Position numbers and translations under genes: made by a program. From NCBI GenBank assembly GCA_028278345.1, contig JANQEL010000146.1:1-41239 (forward strand): a stretch of DNA of 41,239 nucleotides, written 5' to 3'. Positions within the stretch are counted from its first letter, which is position 1. The number at the start of each line of letters is the position of its first letter. Positions 18,657-26,873 of the stretch are shown piece after piece. The notes beneath the pieces were generated by a model. That model did not search any database. It saw only the letters and a list, made by a program, of their open reading frames with translations, and had not been told where the DNA came from. Origin of the DNA: Myxococcota bacterium (GTDB lineage: Bacteria > Myxococcota_A > UBA9160 > UBA4427).

Positions 18657-20021
18657 CTAACGCGCTGTTCCCGTGTAGGAAATGCTCGGCAGCCAGAGCG
18701 CAATCTGGGGCCAGCGAAAGATCACCAGCAGGGCGATCGCCTGCAACGCGATGAAGGGAAGCACCCCGCGATAGATCGTCGAGAGCTTGACCTCGGGTGG
18801 CGCCACCCCCTTCAGATAGAAGAGCGCAAAGCCCACCGGCGGGGTGAGGAACGAGGTCTGCAGACAGACGGCGAAGAGCACCGTGAACCACACGATGTCG
18901 AAGCCGAGCCCGGTGACCACCGGCGCCACCAGGGGCAGCACGATCAGGGTGATCTCGATCCAGTCGAGGAAGAAGCCCAGGAGGAAGGTGAAGAAGAGGA
19001 TCGCGAGCACGATGCCCTCCGGTTCGAAGGGCAGACCGAGGAGCGCAGACGAGATCAGGGCGTCGCCGCCGAGCCCCCGCAGCACGAGGGAGTAGGCGGT
19101 GGCGGTGATCAGGATGGCGAAGATGAAGCCCGTGGTGAGGCTCGTGCTGCGCAGCACGTCGCGCACGACCGTGCGATCGAGGGCGCCCTTGCCCCAGGCG
19201 AGGAGCGTCGCTCCGAGGGCCCCCACCCCCGAGGCTTCGGTCGGCGTGGCGATGCCGAAGAAGATGCTCCCGAGCACGGCCACCACGAGGCCGAGCGCCG
19301 GCGCCACCGCCTTCACCACACCGAGCACCACCCGCGCGTCGATCGGCTCGACCTCGTCGCCGAGGGGCGCTGCATTCGGGCGCAGGGCCGCATAGCCCAG
19401 GATGTAGATCACGTAGAGCAGCCCGAGCAGCATGCCGGGCACGAGCGCGCCGAGGAAGAGATCCCCCACCGAGATCGCGAGCCGATCCGCCATCATCACG
19501 AGCATGATGCTCGGCGGGATCAGAATCCCGAGGGTGCCGACCGCCGCGACGGTTCCGGCCGCGAGTTCAGCGCGATAGCCACGATCGAGCATGATCGGCA
19601 GCCCGAGCAGGGCGAGCAGCACGACCGATGCGCCGATGATCCCCGTCGAGGCCGCGAGCAACACGCCGATCACCGTGACCGTCACGGCCAACCCACCGCG
19701 CACGCGTCCGAAGAGCCGCGCGAAGTTGGTCATCAGATCGCTCGCCACCCCGGAGCGATCGAGCATCAGCCCCATGAAGATGAACATCGGGAGCGCCACC
19801 AGCACCCAGTTGTTCATCAGGTCCCAGATGCGATCGACGGAGAGCGATGCGTAGGCCCAGTCGGCGCCGGTGGCGATGCCGAAATCCGCCTCGGCGATCA
19901 CCGCGATCGCAGTGAAGAACACGGCCAGGCCGCCGAGCACCCAGGCCACCGGATAGCCGGTAAAGATGAGCAGGACGAAGGACGCGAACATCGCGATCAC
20001 GAGCCATTCGTTGAAACTCAC
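18657..20021 (-). CDS. dctM: TRAP transporter large permease subunit
   Basis: The ion-driven, 12-TM-type channel subunit of a tripartite ATP-independent periplasmic transporter (454 aa). Typical DctM features are the N-terminal helix IFTGYPVAWVLGGLAV, the loop NWVLVALPMFIFMGLMLDRSG, the amphipathic GTVAAVGTLGILIPPSIMLV and the C-terminal FLTPPVGFALFYLKG. GTG 20021 overlaps the dctQ stop (GTGA), which fixes the start and indicates translational coupling. Confidence 0.93.
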   Translation of the reverse strand: MSFNEWLVIAMFASFVLLIFTGYPVAWVLGGLAVFFTAIAVIAEADFGIATGADWAYASLSVDRIWDLMNNWVLVALPMFIFMGLMLDRSGVASDLMTNFARLFGRVRGGLAVTVTVIGVLLAASTGIIGASVVLLALLGLPIMLDRGYRAELAAGTVAAVGTLGILIPPSIMLVMMADRLAISVGDLFLGALVPGMLLGLLYVIYILGYAALRPNAAPLGDEVEPIDARVVLGVVKAVAPALGLVVAVLGSIFFGIATPTEASGVGALGATLLAWGKGALDRTVVRDVLRSTSLTTGFIFAILITATAYSLVLRGLGGDALISSALLGLPFEPEGIVLAILFFTFLLGFFLDWIEITLIVLPLVAPVVTGLGFDIVWFTVLFAVCLQTSFLTPPVGFALFYLKGVAPPEVKLSTIYRGVLPFIALQAIALLVIFRWPQIALWLPSISYTGTAR

Positions 20022-20599
20022 GCGGCGCCGTCCCCGTCGGAATCGACCGCCTCGACCGCCGCGGGAGAGCCGAACAGAAAGCTCGACACGCGACACAGGC
20101 GCGACCACGCCGAAAGTCCCAGCAGCGCGAAGCCCACGAACAGCGCGCCCTTGATGAACCAACGGTAGGCGAGACCTCCCGGCGCCGGCGACACCTCGCC
20201 CGTCTCCCACGAGTAGGCGACGAAGGGCACCGCGTAGAAGAGCACCAGCGCGATGAAGGGCAGGAGCAGCAGCAGGATTCCGTAGAGTTCGACCCAGGCC
20301 TGCATCCGCGCGCTGATGCGCGCGCGCACGAAGTCGACGCGCACGTGTTCGTCGCGCACGACGCCGTACGAGAGGGCGGCGAGGAAACCGATCGCGTAGA
20401 AGTGCCACTGCAGCTCTTCGAACTCGATGCGGCCCTCACCGAAGACGTATCGCATCACCACGTTGGTCACGATCGTCGCGAGGAGCACGAGCCACAGCCA
20501 CGAGATCCCGTCGCCGATGCGCGAGATCCAGGCGTCGAGACGCCGAGAGAGCCGGGTCTGCGGCAGGCGCTTCTCGAGATCCTTCGGATCGATCGCCAC
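20018..20599 (-). CDS. dctQ: TRAP transporter small permease subunit
   Basis: The four-helix membrane subunit that pairs with DctM (193 aa). The four hydrophobic helices sit around ISWLWLVLLATIVTNVVMRYV, IGFLAALSYGVV, GILLLLLPFIALVLF and GALFVGFALLGLSAW, with the conserved ELQWHFYAIGF segment and VRDEHVRVDFVR. GTG 20599 is the best-placed start, 5 nt after the dctP stop; TTG 20608, which would overlap dctP, is possible. Confidence 0.88.
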   Translation of the reverse strand: MAIDPKDLEKRLPQTRLSRRLDAWISRIGDGISWLWLVLLATIVTNVVMRYVFGEGRIEFEELQWHFYAIGFLAALSYGVVRDEHVRVDFVRARISARMQAWVELYGILLLLLPFIALVLFYAVPFVAYSWETGEVSPAPGGLAYRWFIKGALFVGFALLGLSAWSRLCRVSSFLFGSPAAVEAVDSDGDGAA

Positions 20600-20604
20600 G
20601 GCGA

Positions 20605-21738
20605 TCAAAAATCCCGCGGCAGGAAGCCGAGCCGCTTCCAACGCTTGTAGCGCTCGGCGAAGGCGCGCTGCGAATCGTGCACTCGGGCGAAGGCGGCGTC
20701 CATCGCCCGCTGCTCCGCGATGATCTCCTCGGTCGTGCGCTCGAGTTCGCGCAACACCTCGATCGGGAGACTGCGAGTGTGCACGCCCTTCTCTTCGAAG
20801 CCCTCGAGCACCCCGCCCTGGATGGCCTCGCCCTTGGCCAGGCTGTTCACCACGGCGGCGGTGCAGCTCGTCTCGAGCGCGGCCTGCTGCGATGGCGCCA
20901 GTGCCGCATAGTCGTCGCGATTCACGACCAGATGAAACGCCGTGAAGGGCTGATGCCAACCCGGGAAGTAGTTGTAGGAGACCACGCGGTCGAAGCCGAG
21001 ACGCTCATCGATCGCGGGCATCGAGAACTCCGTCGCATCGATCGCCCCCTTCTCGAGGGCCTGGAAGATCTCGCCTCCGGGCAACATCGTGACCGAGGCG
21101 CCGAGCGCCTGCATCACCATGCCTCCGAGTCCCGCGAAGCGGATCTTCAACCCGCGGATGTCGTCGAGGGTGGCGATCTCCTCTCGAAACCAGCCCGCCG
21201 ACTCGGGACCGATCACCCCGCAGTAGATGGGATGGATGTCGAGTTCGCCGTAGACCTCTTCGCCGAGCTGGCGCCCCCCTCCGTAGAACCACCACGCCGT
21301 GAACTCCCACGGCTCCATGCCGAAGGGAACGGCCCCGAAGAGCACGGAGGCGGGAAGCGTGCCGAGGTCGTAGCCGAGCCAGGTGTAGCCGGCCGAGATC
21401 TTCCCCTCCTTGACGGCTTCGACGATGCTGAACGGCGGCACCACGGCACCGGGTTCGAAGACTTCGAGCACGAGCGATCCGTTGCTCGTCGCCTCGACGC
21501 GCTCGGCCAGATAGAGGGCGTTGTCGCCGAGGGCGGGGAGTTGGGTTCCGAAGGCCACCGGTAGCTTCCAGCGGACCGCGCGGATCGCTTTCGTATCGGT
21601 CGCGCCCGCGGCGGGGGTCGCCGCCGGTCGAAGGGCGAGCGACCCGATCACGCCGACACAGAAGGCCACCACGACGGCGACCAACGCCGCGCGATGGCTC
21701 AGCCCCGCTTGGGCATCCCTGGTTTCGCGCTCGGCCAT
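20605..21738 (-). CDS. dctP: TRAP transporter solute-binding protein (TakP/2-oxo-acid branch)
   Basis: The extracytoplasmic binding protein for the transporter (377 aa). An N-terminal hydrophobic helix (AALVAVVVAFCVGVIGSLAL) serves as signal or anchor. The core VIGPESAGWFREEI, LDDIRGLKIRFAGLGG, LPGGEIFQALEKGAIDATEF and YNYFPGWHQPFTAFHLVVN resembles the TakP-like group that binds alpha-keto or other monocarboxylic acids. ATG 21738 has GGGGAGGGG upstream. Transcription runs dctP, dctQ, dctM, dehydrogenase. Confidence 0.9.
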   Translation of the reverse strand: MAERETRDAQAGLSHRAALVAVVVAFCVGVIGSLALRPAATPAAGATDTKAIRAVRWKLPVAFGTQLPALGDNALYLAERVEATSNGSLVLEVFEPGAVVPPFSIVEAVKEGKISAGYTWLGYDLGTLPASVLFGAVPFGMEPWEFTAWWFYGGGRQLGEEVYGELDIHPIYCGVIGPESAGWFREEIATLDDIRGLKIRFAGLGGMVMQALGASVTMLPGGEIFQALEKGAIDATEFSMPAIDERLGFDRVVSYNYFPGWHQPFTAFHLVVNRDDYAALAPSQQAALETSCTAAVVNSLAKGEAIQGGVLEGFEEKGVHTRSLPIEVLRELERTTEEIIAEQRAMDAAFARVHDSQRAFAERYKRWKRLGFLPRDF

Positions 21739-21839
21739 CCCCTCCCCTTCGGCGCCTCGGGCATGGCGCGCTCGGACCACCCACGGACCCGCTTCACAAT
21801 ACTCGCGCGACAAGCTACGGCGCGCCAAAGGCCCCGCGT

Positions 21840-23219
21840 CTATTCACGATCGATCGGCGCGTACCGCGGACACGCCTGGCCGGCCGCGAAGCGTTCGCGG
21901 ATCCGTTCCGCGATCGCCCGAGCCAACCGTTGCGACCCCTCTTCGTTCACGTGACAACAACCATCGACATAGAGCGCCTGTTCGACGTCGGCGAAGACCA
22001 TCGTAAGGTCATCGAATGGCAATCCCGCCGCCTGCATGCGAGCCGCGGCGGCGATCAACTCGGGATAGCCCCTGCGCGCGGGCGCGTCGTAGAGCTGGTG
22101 CCGCGGGAGCGCCACGCGTCTCTCTTCGTCGCCCATCGGCTTGCTCCCCGGCACTCGCTGGTTCGGCTGCAGGAAGTGGAACGACGCGATCCCCGCGGCC
22201 TCGCTCGCCTGCGCCATCAAGTGCGTCGATCGCTCCCACACCGCGACGAGATCGGCGTAGTGCTCCACCTCACTCGCATACTCGCGCCGGGGACCGCGGG
22301 TGGTGAAGTCCTCCTCGCCGGCCGGACGCTCCTGCTCTCTGAGGGTGAGGTCGAGCATGCCGAGGGTCAGACGGCGTTCGAAGCCCCGATCGATCAGCCA
22401 CCACAGGGTGTTCGCCGCCACGGAAAAGCGCAGCGGGGTTCCGCCGACGAAGCGGGCCAGGCCCTTGCGCCCCTCGCGCCAGAACTCGAGGGCACCGATT
22501 TGTCGCAGGGAGTCGACATCCTGCACGCCGCGCACGCGGAACTTCCAGTTGCGCGGATAGAAGGGAGAGACCCCCTGCTCGAGATTCTCGGCGATCGGCA
22601 GCGCGATCTCGTTGAAGCCATCGAGGCTGACGAGCACGTCGATCGCGGCCCCGACGCTCAGGAAGTACGCGAGGGTCAGCAGTTGCTGGGGCTGCTTGAC
22701 CCCGGGGAGAGCGAGATTCGCAACCACGATCTCGCGCTCGCCGAAGCAGGGGTTGCCCGCGAGCTCGCGCGCGAGTTCGTCCCCCGCCACATGCGCCATC
22801 CGTTGTGCGACCGAGCCCCCGACCACCGCCACGATCGCGCGCTCCCCCGCCCGTGCCCCGGCGTCGAGGGAACCGATCGCAAAGGGCGGAAGCTCACCGA
22901 TGAAGCCGTAGTCGTTCCCCAACCCTTCCTGCGGCGAAGGCTGCAACACGAAGCCGAGGTATGGATGCAGCACCTGCCACTCGGGCACCGGCCCACGATC
23001 GGGACGCGGGGCGAGCTCGGCGAAGCGCTCTTCGAGGACGGCTTCGCGCGTAGCCGCCACGTCGTCGAAAGAGAAGGCGCTCCCGGTCGCCAGGCCGAAA
23101 GCGATGAAGGCCACGGCTTCGATCACCAGCCAGACGAGCGCGATGGCGACGACGACATGTGCCCAGCGCTTGCGTCTCGGGCGCACAGGAGATTCGTCTC
23201 GAGGTTCCGATCCAGACAT
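21840..23219 (-). CDS. SGNH-hydrolase-like membrane-anchored protein, 459 aa
   Basis: An N-terminal transmembrane segment (VVVAIALVWLVIEAVAFIAFGL) anchors a large extracytoplasmic domain. A possible SGNH-type catalytic arrangement is visible: VVGGSVAQRMAH (Ser in a GxS turn), VSLDGFNE (Gly/Asn block) and a C-terminal DGCCHVNEEGSQRLA that could hold the Asp/His. Such proteins often act in glycan O-acetylation or as esterases. Its relation to the SGNH family is by motif only. ATG 23219 has GGAG upstream. It is divergent from the acyl-CoA dehydrogenase. Confidence 0.7.
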   Translation of the reverse strand: MSGSEPRDESPVRPRRKRWAHVVVAIALVWLVIEAVAFIAFGLATGSAFSFDDVAATREAVLEERFAELAPRPDRGPVPEWQVLHPYLGFVLQPSPQEGLGNDYGFIGELPPFAIGSLDAGARAGERAIVAVVGGSVAQRMAHVAGDELARELAGNPCFGEREIVVANLALPGVKQPQQLLTLAYFLSVGAAIDVLVSLDGFNEIALPIAENLEQGVSPFYPRNWKFRVRGVQDVDSLRQIGALEFWREGRKGLARFVGGTPLRFSVAANTLWWLIDRGFERRLTLGMLDLTLREQERPAGEEDFTTRGPRREYASEVEHYADLVAVWERSTHLMAQASEAAGIASFHFLQPNQRVPGSKPMGDEERRVALPRHQLYDAPARRGYPELIAAAARMQAAGLPFDDLTMVFADVEQALYVDGCCHVNEEGSQRLARAIAERIRERFAAGQACPRYAPIDRE

Positions 23220-23261
23220 CGATGCTCCGAGCAACGGCGGCGGCATGATAACCGCGACACT

Positions 23262-23303
23262 CGCGTGCGTGAAAAACGCGACTGCAAGTCAGTCGCGCAC
23301 GCG
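23262..23303. promoter_or_regulatory. nested inverted repeat in a divergent promoter region
   Basis: Inner palindrome GCGACTG (23278-23284) / CAGTCGC (23290-23296) with loop CAAGT, flanked by outer arms CGCGTGC (23262-23268) / GCACGCG (23297-23303). It lies between the SGNH-like gene and the acyl-CoA dehydrogenase. It is a good candidate operator for a TetR-type regulator of fatty-acid genes, but no regulator is present in the window. Confidence 0.4.
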
Positions 23304-23444
23304 ACATTGGACGCCCTTCCCGATCCGGTCGAATGCCATCCATTCGCTTCGCGAGCTATCGTCGTCGGCCCTCGCAGTTCGGCTTTCCGTTTCGGCCCCC
23401 GCGCCCGAACTCCCTCCTTTTCCGTTCGAAAGAAAGGCTCCACC

Positions 23445-25238
23445 GTGAACGAATTCTTCGCACCGATCGACGACATCGCCTTCGCCCTCAAGCATTCCGC
23501 ACGCCTCGAAGAGCTGGCCCAGATCCCGGCCTTCGAACACCTCGATCCCGAGATGGTTCGCGACCTGATGTCCGAAGCCGCGCGCTTCTTTGCGGACGTG
23601 GTCTCCCCCACCAATCGCATCGGCGACGAGATCGGCGCCGTGTTGCGCGATGGGCAGGTGGTCCTTCCGGATGGCTACAAGGCGGCCTACGACGCCGTCG
23701 TCGAGGCGGGTTGGAATCGCGTATCCGCACCCGAAGAACACGGCGGCGCCGCCCTTCCCTTCTCCGTCGGCACAGCGATCATCGAGATGTACGGCGCTTC
23801 GAACATGGGCTTCGCGATGTGCCACGGCCTCTCGGATGGCGCGATCCACGCGATGGAGGCCCACGCGAGCGATGAACTCAAGGAGCTCTATCTCGGCAAG
23901 ATGATCAGCGGCGAGTGGTCGGGCAGCATGGATCTCACCGAGCCCCAGGCCGGTAGCGATCTTGGACGCCTGCGCTGCACCGCCGAGCCGCAGTCCGACG
24001 GCAGCTATCACCTCTCGGGCCAGAAGATCTTCATCTCCTTCGGCGACCACGATCTCACCGACAACATCATCCACCTCGTGCTCGCGCGAACCCCGGATGC
24101 GCCTGCCGGAAGCCGGGGCATCTCGCTCTTCCTCGCCCCCAAGTACCGATTGAATCCGGACGGAAGCGTGGGCGAGAGCAACGGCATCAAGACCGTCTCC
24201 CTCGAACACAAGATGGGCATCCGCGTGAGCCCCACCTGCGTGCTCTCCTACGGCGAAGACGAGCCCACCGTGGGCTGGATGATCGGCCAGGAGAACCAGG
24301 GCCTCATGTGCATGTTCACGATGATGAATCGCGAACGGATCTTCGTGGGCAACCAGGGATTGGCGATCGCCGAGCGCGCCTATCAGCAGGCCCTCGACTA
24401 CGCGAAGGAACGCGTGCAGGGGCGTGCGATCGGCGACGAACTCGGGCCCGGTAAGGATTCGACCATCATCCAGCACCCCGATGTGCGCCGGATGTTGATG
24501 ACCATGAAGGCGAAGATCGAAGCCATGCGCGGCATGCTCTACGCCTCGGCCGCCGACGACGACATCGCGACCCACCACCCGGACGCCGGCGAACGCCTCA
24601 AGGCGGAAGCGCGACTCGCCCTCGTCACCCCCGTCGTGAAGGCCTGGCTGTCGGACACCGGTGTCGAGGTCACCTCCCTCGGCATCCAGGTGCATGGCGG
24701 CGTGGGCTTCGTCGAAGAGACGGGAGCCGCCCAGCACTACCGGGACGCCCGCATCGCGCCCATCTACGAAGGCACCAACGGCATCCAGGCCAGCGACCTC
24801 ACGATGCGCAAGTTGCGCCTGGGCGATGGCGCCGTGGTGAACGGCTACCTCGATGAAATGCGCGGCGTCGTGAGCGAACTCGATGCGCGTCCCGATCTCA
24901 AGGAACTCGCCGAGGGCCTCCGCGCCGGGATCGAAACCCTGGCCCGCTCGACCGAATGGTTGCAGGAGCGCATGGGCGTCGAAGCCCGGGACATCGCCGC
25001 CGGTTCGACCCCCTACCTGAACCTCTTCGGCGCCGTCGCGGGCGCCACGGCTCTGGCGAGGCTCGCCGTGGCGGCGGTCGAAGACAAGTCGGGAGAGTGG
25101 AGCGAGACCTACCTGGAGAATCGGGTGACCCTCGCACGCTTCTTCATCCAGCAACTGCTCCCCCAGGCCCTCGGCAACGAGGCCGCGGTGAAGGCGGGAT
25201 CCGGGGATCTCTTCGCCATCGCCCCCGACGCCCTCTAA
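23445..25238 (+). CDS. acyl-CoA dehydrogenase (long FadE-like type)
   Basis: An FAD-dependent enzyme of fatty-acid or related acyl-CoA beta-oxidation (597 aa). The N-terminal helical domain is followed by the substrate/FAD signature MDLTEPQAGSDLG and the segment YHLSGQKIFISFGDHD. The C-terminal domain shows LGIQVHGGVGFVEET and IAPIYEGTNGIQASDL with the catalytic-base Glu. An extra ~130-residue C-terminal region is typical of the long acyl-CoA dehydrogenases. GTG 23445 has AGAAAGG 7 nt before it; upstream in-frame codons are antisense to another gene. Confidence 0.93.
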   Translation: MNEFFAPIDDIAFALKHSARLEELAQIPAFEHLDPEMVRDLMSEAARFFADVVSPTNRIGDEIGAVLRDGQVVLPDGYKAAYDAVVEAGWNRVSAPEEHGGAALPFSVGTAIIEMYGASNMGFAMCHGLSDGAIHAMEAHASDELKELYLGKMISGEWSGSMDLTEPQAGSDLGRLRCTAEPQSDGSYHLSGQKIFISFGDHDLTDNIIHLVLARTPDAPAGSRGISLFLAPKYRLNPDGSVGESNGIKTVSLEHKMGIRVSPTCVLSYGEDEPTVGWMIGQENQGLMCMFTMMNRERIFVGNQGLAIAERAYQQALDYAKERVQGRAIGDELGPGKDSTIIQHPDVRRMLMTMKAKIEAMRGMLYASAADDDIATHHPDAGERLKAEARLALVTPVVKAWLSDTGVEVTSLGIQVHGGVGFVEETGAAQHYRDARIAPIYEGTNGIQASDLTMRKLRLGDGAVVNGYLDEMRGVVSELDARPDLKELAEGLRAGIETLARSTEWLQERMGVEARDIAAGSTPYLNLFGAVAGATALARLAVAAVEDKSGEWSETYLENRVTLARFFIQQLLPQALGNEAAVKAGSGDLFAIAPDAL

Positions 25239-25244
25239 CCGGGC

Positions 25245-25628
25245 ATGCCGCAAGAGCCCTACGCCGACGCGCGCTACATCAACCTCGAGACCTTTCGCAA
25301 GAACGGCCGCGGGGTGAAGACCCCCGTCTGGTGTGCGCCCTGCGGCGACGAGATCGCGATCTTCAGCGAGCGCAAGGCGGGCAAGGTGAAGCGCCTGCGC
25401 AACGACACCCGCATCCGCGTCGCCCGCTGCGACGTGCGCGGCAAGGTCCGCGGCGAGTGGTGCGAGGGGCAGGGGCGGATCGTCGAGTCGGCCGAAGAAG
25501 AGAAGCGCGCCTACGAAGCCCTACATCGCAAGTACGGCTGGCAGATGGCCATGGCCGACTTCTTCTCGACCCTGAGCGGCCGCATCAAGGGACGCGCGGT
25601 CGTGATGCTGCGCCTCGACGACGCCTGA
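25245..25628 (+). CDS. PPOX-class flavin/F420-binding split-barrel protein, 127 aa
   Basis: Short split-barrel protein resembling TIGR03666-type probable F420-dependent enzymes: YINLETFRKNGRGVKTPVWC, FSERKAGKVKRLRND, and VARCDVRGKV followed by GRIVESAEE. Members bind flavin or F420 and reduce or bind small substrates. It starts 6 nt after the acyl-CoA dehydrogenase stop, suggesting cotranscription. Its last 108 nt are antisense to the 3' end of the fusion gene at 25521-26873. Cofactor choice cannot be decided from this sequence. Confidence 0.75.
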   Translation: MPQEPYADARYINLETFRKNGRGVKTPVWCAPCGDEIAIFSERKAGKVKRLRNDTRIRVARCDVRGKVRGEWCEGQGRIVESAEEEKRAYEALHRKYGWQMAMADFFSTLSGRIKGRAVVMLRLDDA

Positions 25629-26873
25629 ACCCAGCGCGCGAAACGCCTCGAGCACCGCGTCCACTCGTTCGCTCGGAAGCGCGTGGTCGACGAGGGTGCT
25701 GCGCAACTGCTCGACGTCGGATTCGGAGATGTGCCCCCGACCCGCGCGGAGCGTGACGATCAACGACGCCATGCGATCGCCGATGCGGATCAACGCGGGG
25801 CGCAGCACATCGGCGAGATCCTCCGCTCGCGCGCGACGGATCGGAGGCACCGCCAGCGTGGCGTACTGGATCGCCTTCGCGGCTTCGATCTGCGCGCGGT
25901 AGAAGGCGCGCACGACCTCGTCTTCGGGTGGTGCGACCGACTGTCGTGACGCTTCGCGTGCGATGGCCGACGACGCGGCGTCGAGCACGCGCGCTTCGCG
26001 GGCGAGATCCTCGACGGCGCGCCCGGCGACGCGCTTGCTCTCCGCGACCCAGGACATCAGCGCCAGGCGCTCGGCGATCGCGGCCACGAGCGACGACGCC
26101 GGGCTCGCATCGACGACGCTCCCGGCCTCGCCGAACCAACGCTCGCGCAGGGCGGCGAGGCTTCCGTCGGCCTCGCGGGCCATCAACCAGCGATCGAGTT
26201 CGCGAGCCAACGCGCTGCGATCCGGTGCGACCCAATAGGCCTTGCGATCCCGGGTGAGCGGACCGTGGCGGCCAACGTTCTGGAGCCCGACGAGCCAGCG
26301 CGGGGCCTCGAGGGTGTCGGTCACGATCGCGTCGACTTCGCGATTCGCCAGGGCCGCGCGAACGTCCTCGTTCGCGGCACGGGTCTCGACCCGCGCGTTC
26401 CTGAAGTGCGCCCGGGCGACCCGTTCGAGATGCCCTCCACGATTGACGGCGATCCGCATCCCTTCGCGATCGAATGAGGCGGGACCCGTGGAATCGAAAC
26501 GGCTGCGGTCGAAGAGCAGAACGGCACCACTCGCGACGACGGGAACCGAGAAGCGACCGAGCACCGAGCGATCCGCACGCACCGTCACCCCGCTCATCAC
26601 CAGGTCGAAGCGGCCCTCCGCGAAATCCCGTGAGAGGTCGACCCAGCGGAACGGCACCCACTCGATCTCGCTGCCCCGATCGCGCGCGAAGGCTTCGGCG
26701 ACCTCGATATCGAAGCCGCGGTACGCGCCCGTGCCCTCGATCCGTTCGCTGAATGGCGCGTAGTCCCCCGACGTCCCGACGCGCAGCGGAGCACGATCGC
26801 CTCCCTGCGACGCGCAACCGAGGGCCAACGCCGCGAATGCGACGCCCAGGTAGAGCCGGAGGCGCTTGCTCAT
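25521..26873 (-). CDS. periplasmic cyclohexadienyl dehydratase-chorismate mutase fusion lipoprotein (PheC-AroQ)
   Basis: Residues 1-20 end in a lipobox (LALGC), so the protein is exported and lipid-anchored. Residues about 29-248 match PheC (cyclohexadienyl/prephenate dehydratase of SBP fold): RVGTSGDYAPFS, YRGFDIEVAEA, DFAEGRFDLVMSG, VNRGGHLERVAR, VTDTLEAPRW. Residues about 261-376 match secreted chorismate mutase AroQ-gamma: ERLALMSWVAESKRVAG, VEDLAREARVLD, FYRAQIEAAKAIQY, LRPALIRIGDRM. Together these would turn chorismate into phenylpyruvate outside the cytoplasm. Residues 377-450 are unassigned; the last 36 are antisense to the PPOX gene. The start overlaps the preceding gene (ATGA). Confidence 0.8.
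   Translation of the reverse strand: MSKRLRLYLGVAFAALALGCASQGGDRAPLRVGTSGDYAPFSERIEGTGAYRGFDIEVAEAFARDRGSEIEWVPFRWVDLSRDFAEGRFDLVMSGVTVRADRSVLGRFSVPVVASGAVLLFDRSRFDSTGPASFDREGMRIAVNRGGHLERVARAHFRNARVETRAANEDVRAALANREVDAIVTDTLEAPRWLVGLQNVGRHGPLTRDRKAYWVAPDRSALARELDRWLMAREADGSLAALRERWFGEAGSVVDASPASSLVAAIAERLALMSWVAESKRVAGRAVEDLAREARVLDAASSAIAREASRQSVAPPEDEVVRAFYRAQIEAAKAIQYATLAVPPIRRARAEDLADVLRPALIRIGDRMASLIVTLRAGRGHISESDVEQLRSTLVDHALPSERVDAVLEAFRALGSGVVEAQHHDRASLDAAAQGREEVGHGHLPAVLAM

Noticed and set aside
18192..20168. A 658-codon plus-strand frame rich in His, Glu, Arg and Gln.
   Set aside because: It is the antisense of dctM and the dehydrogenase; composition is typical of a shadow frame in high-GC DNA and no domain is visible.
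21930..23444. Upstream extension of the acyl-CoA dehydrogenase frame.
   Set aside because: It is antisense to the SGNH-like gene and no start there has support; GTG 23445 has a ribosome site.
23289..25253. A 654-codon minus-strand frame.
   Set aside because: Lies antisense across the acyl-CoA dehydrogenase gene, which has clear motifs; shadow only.
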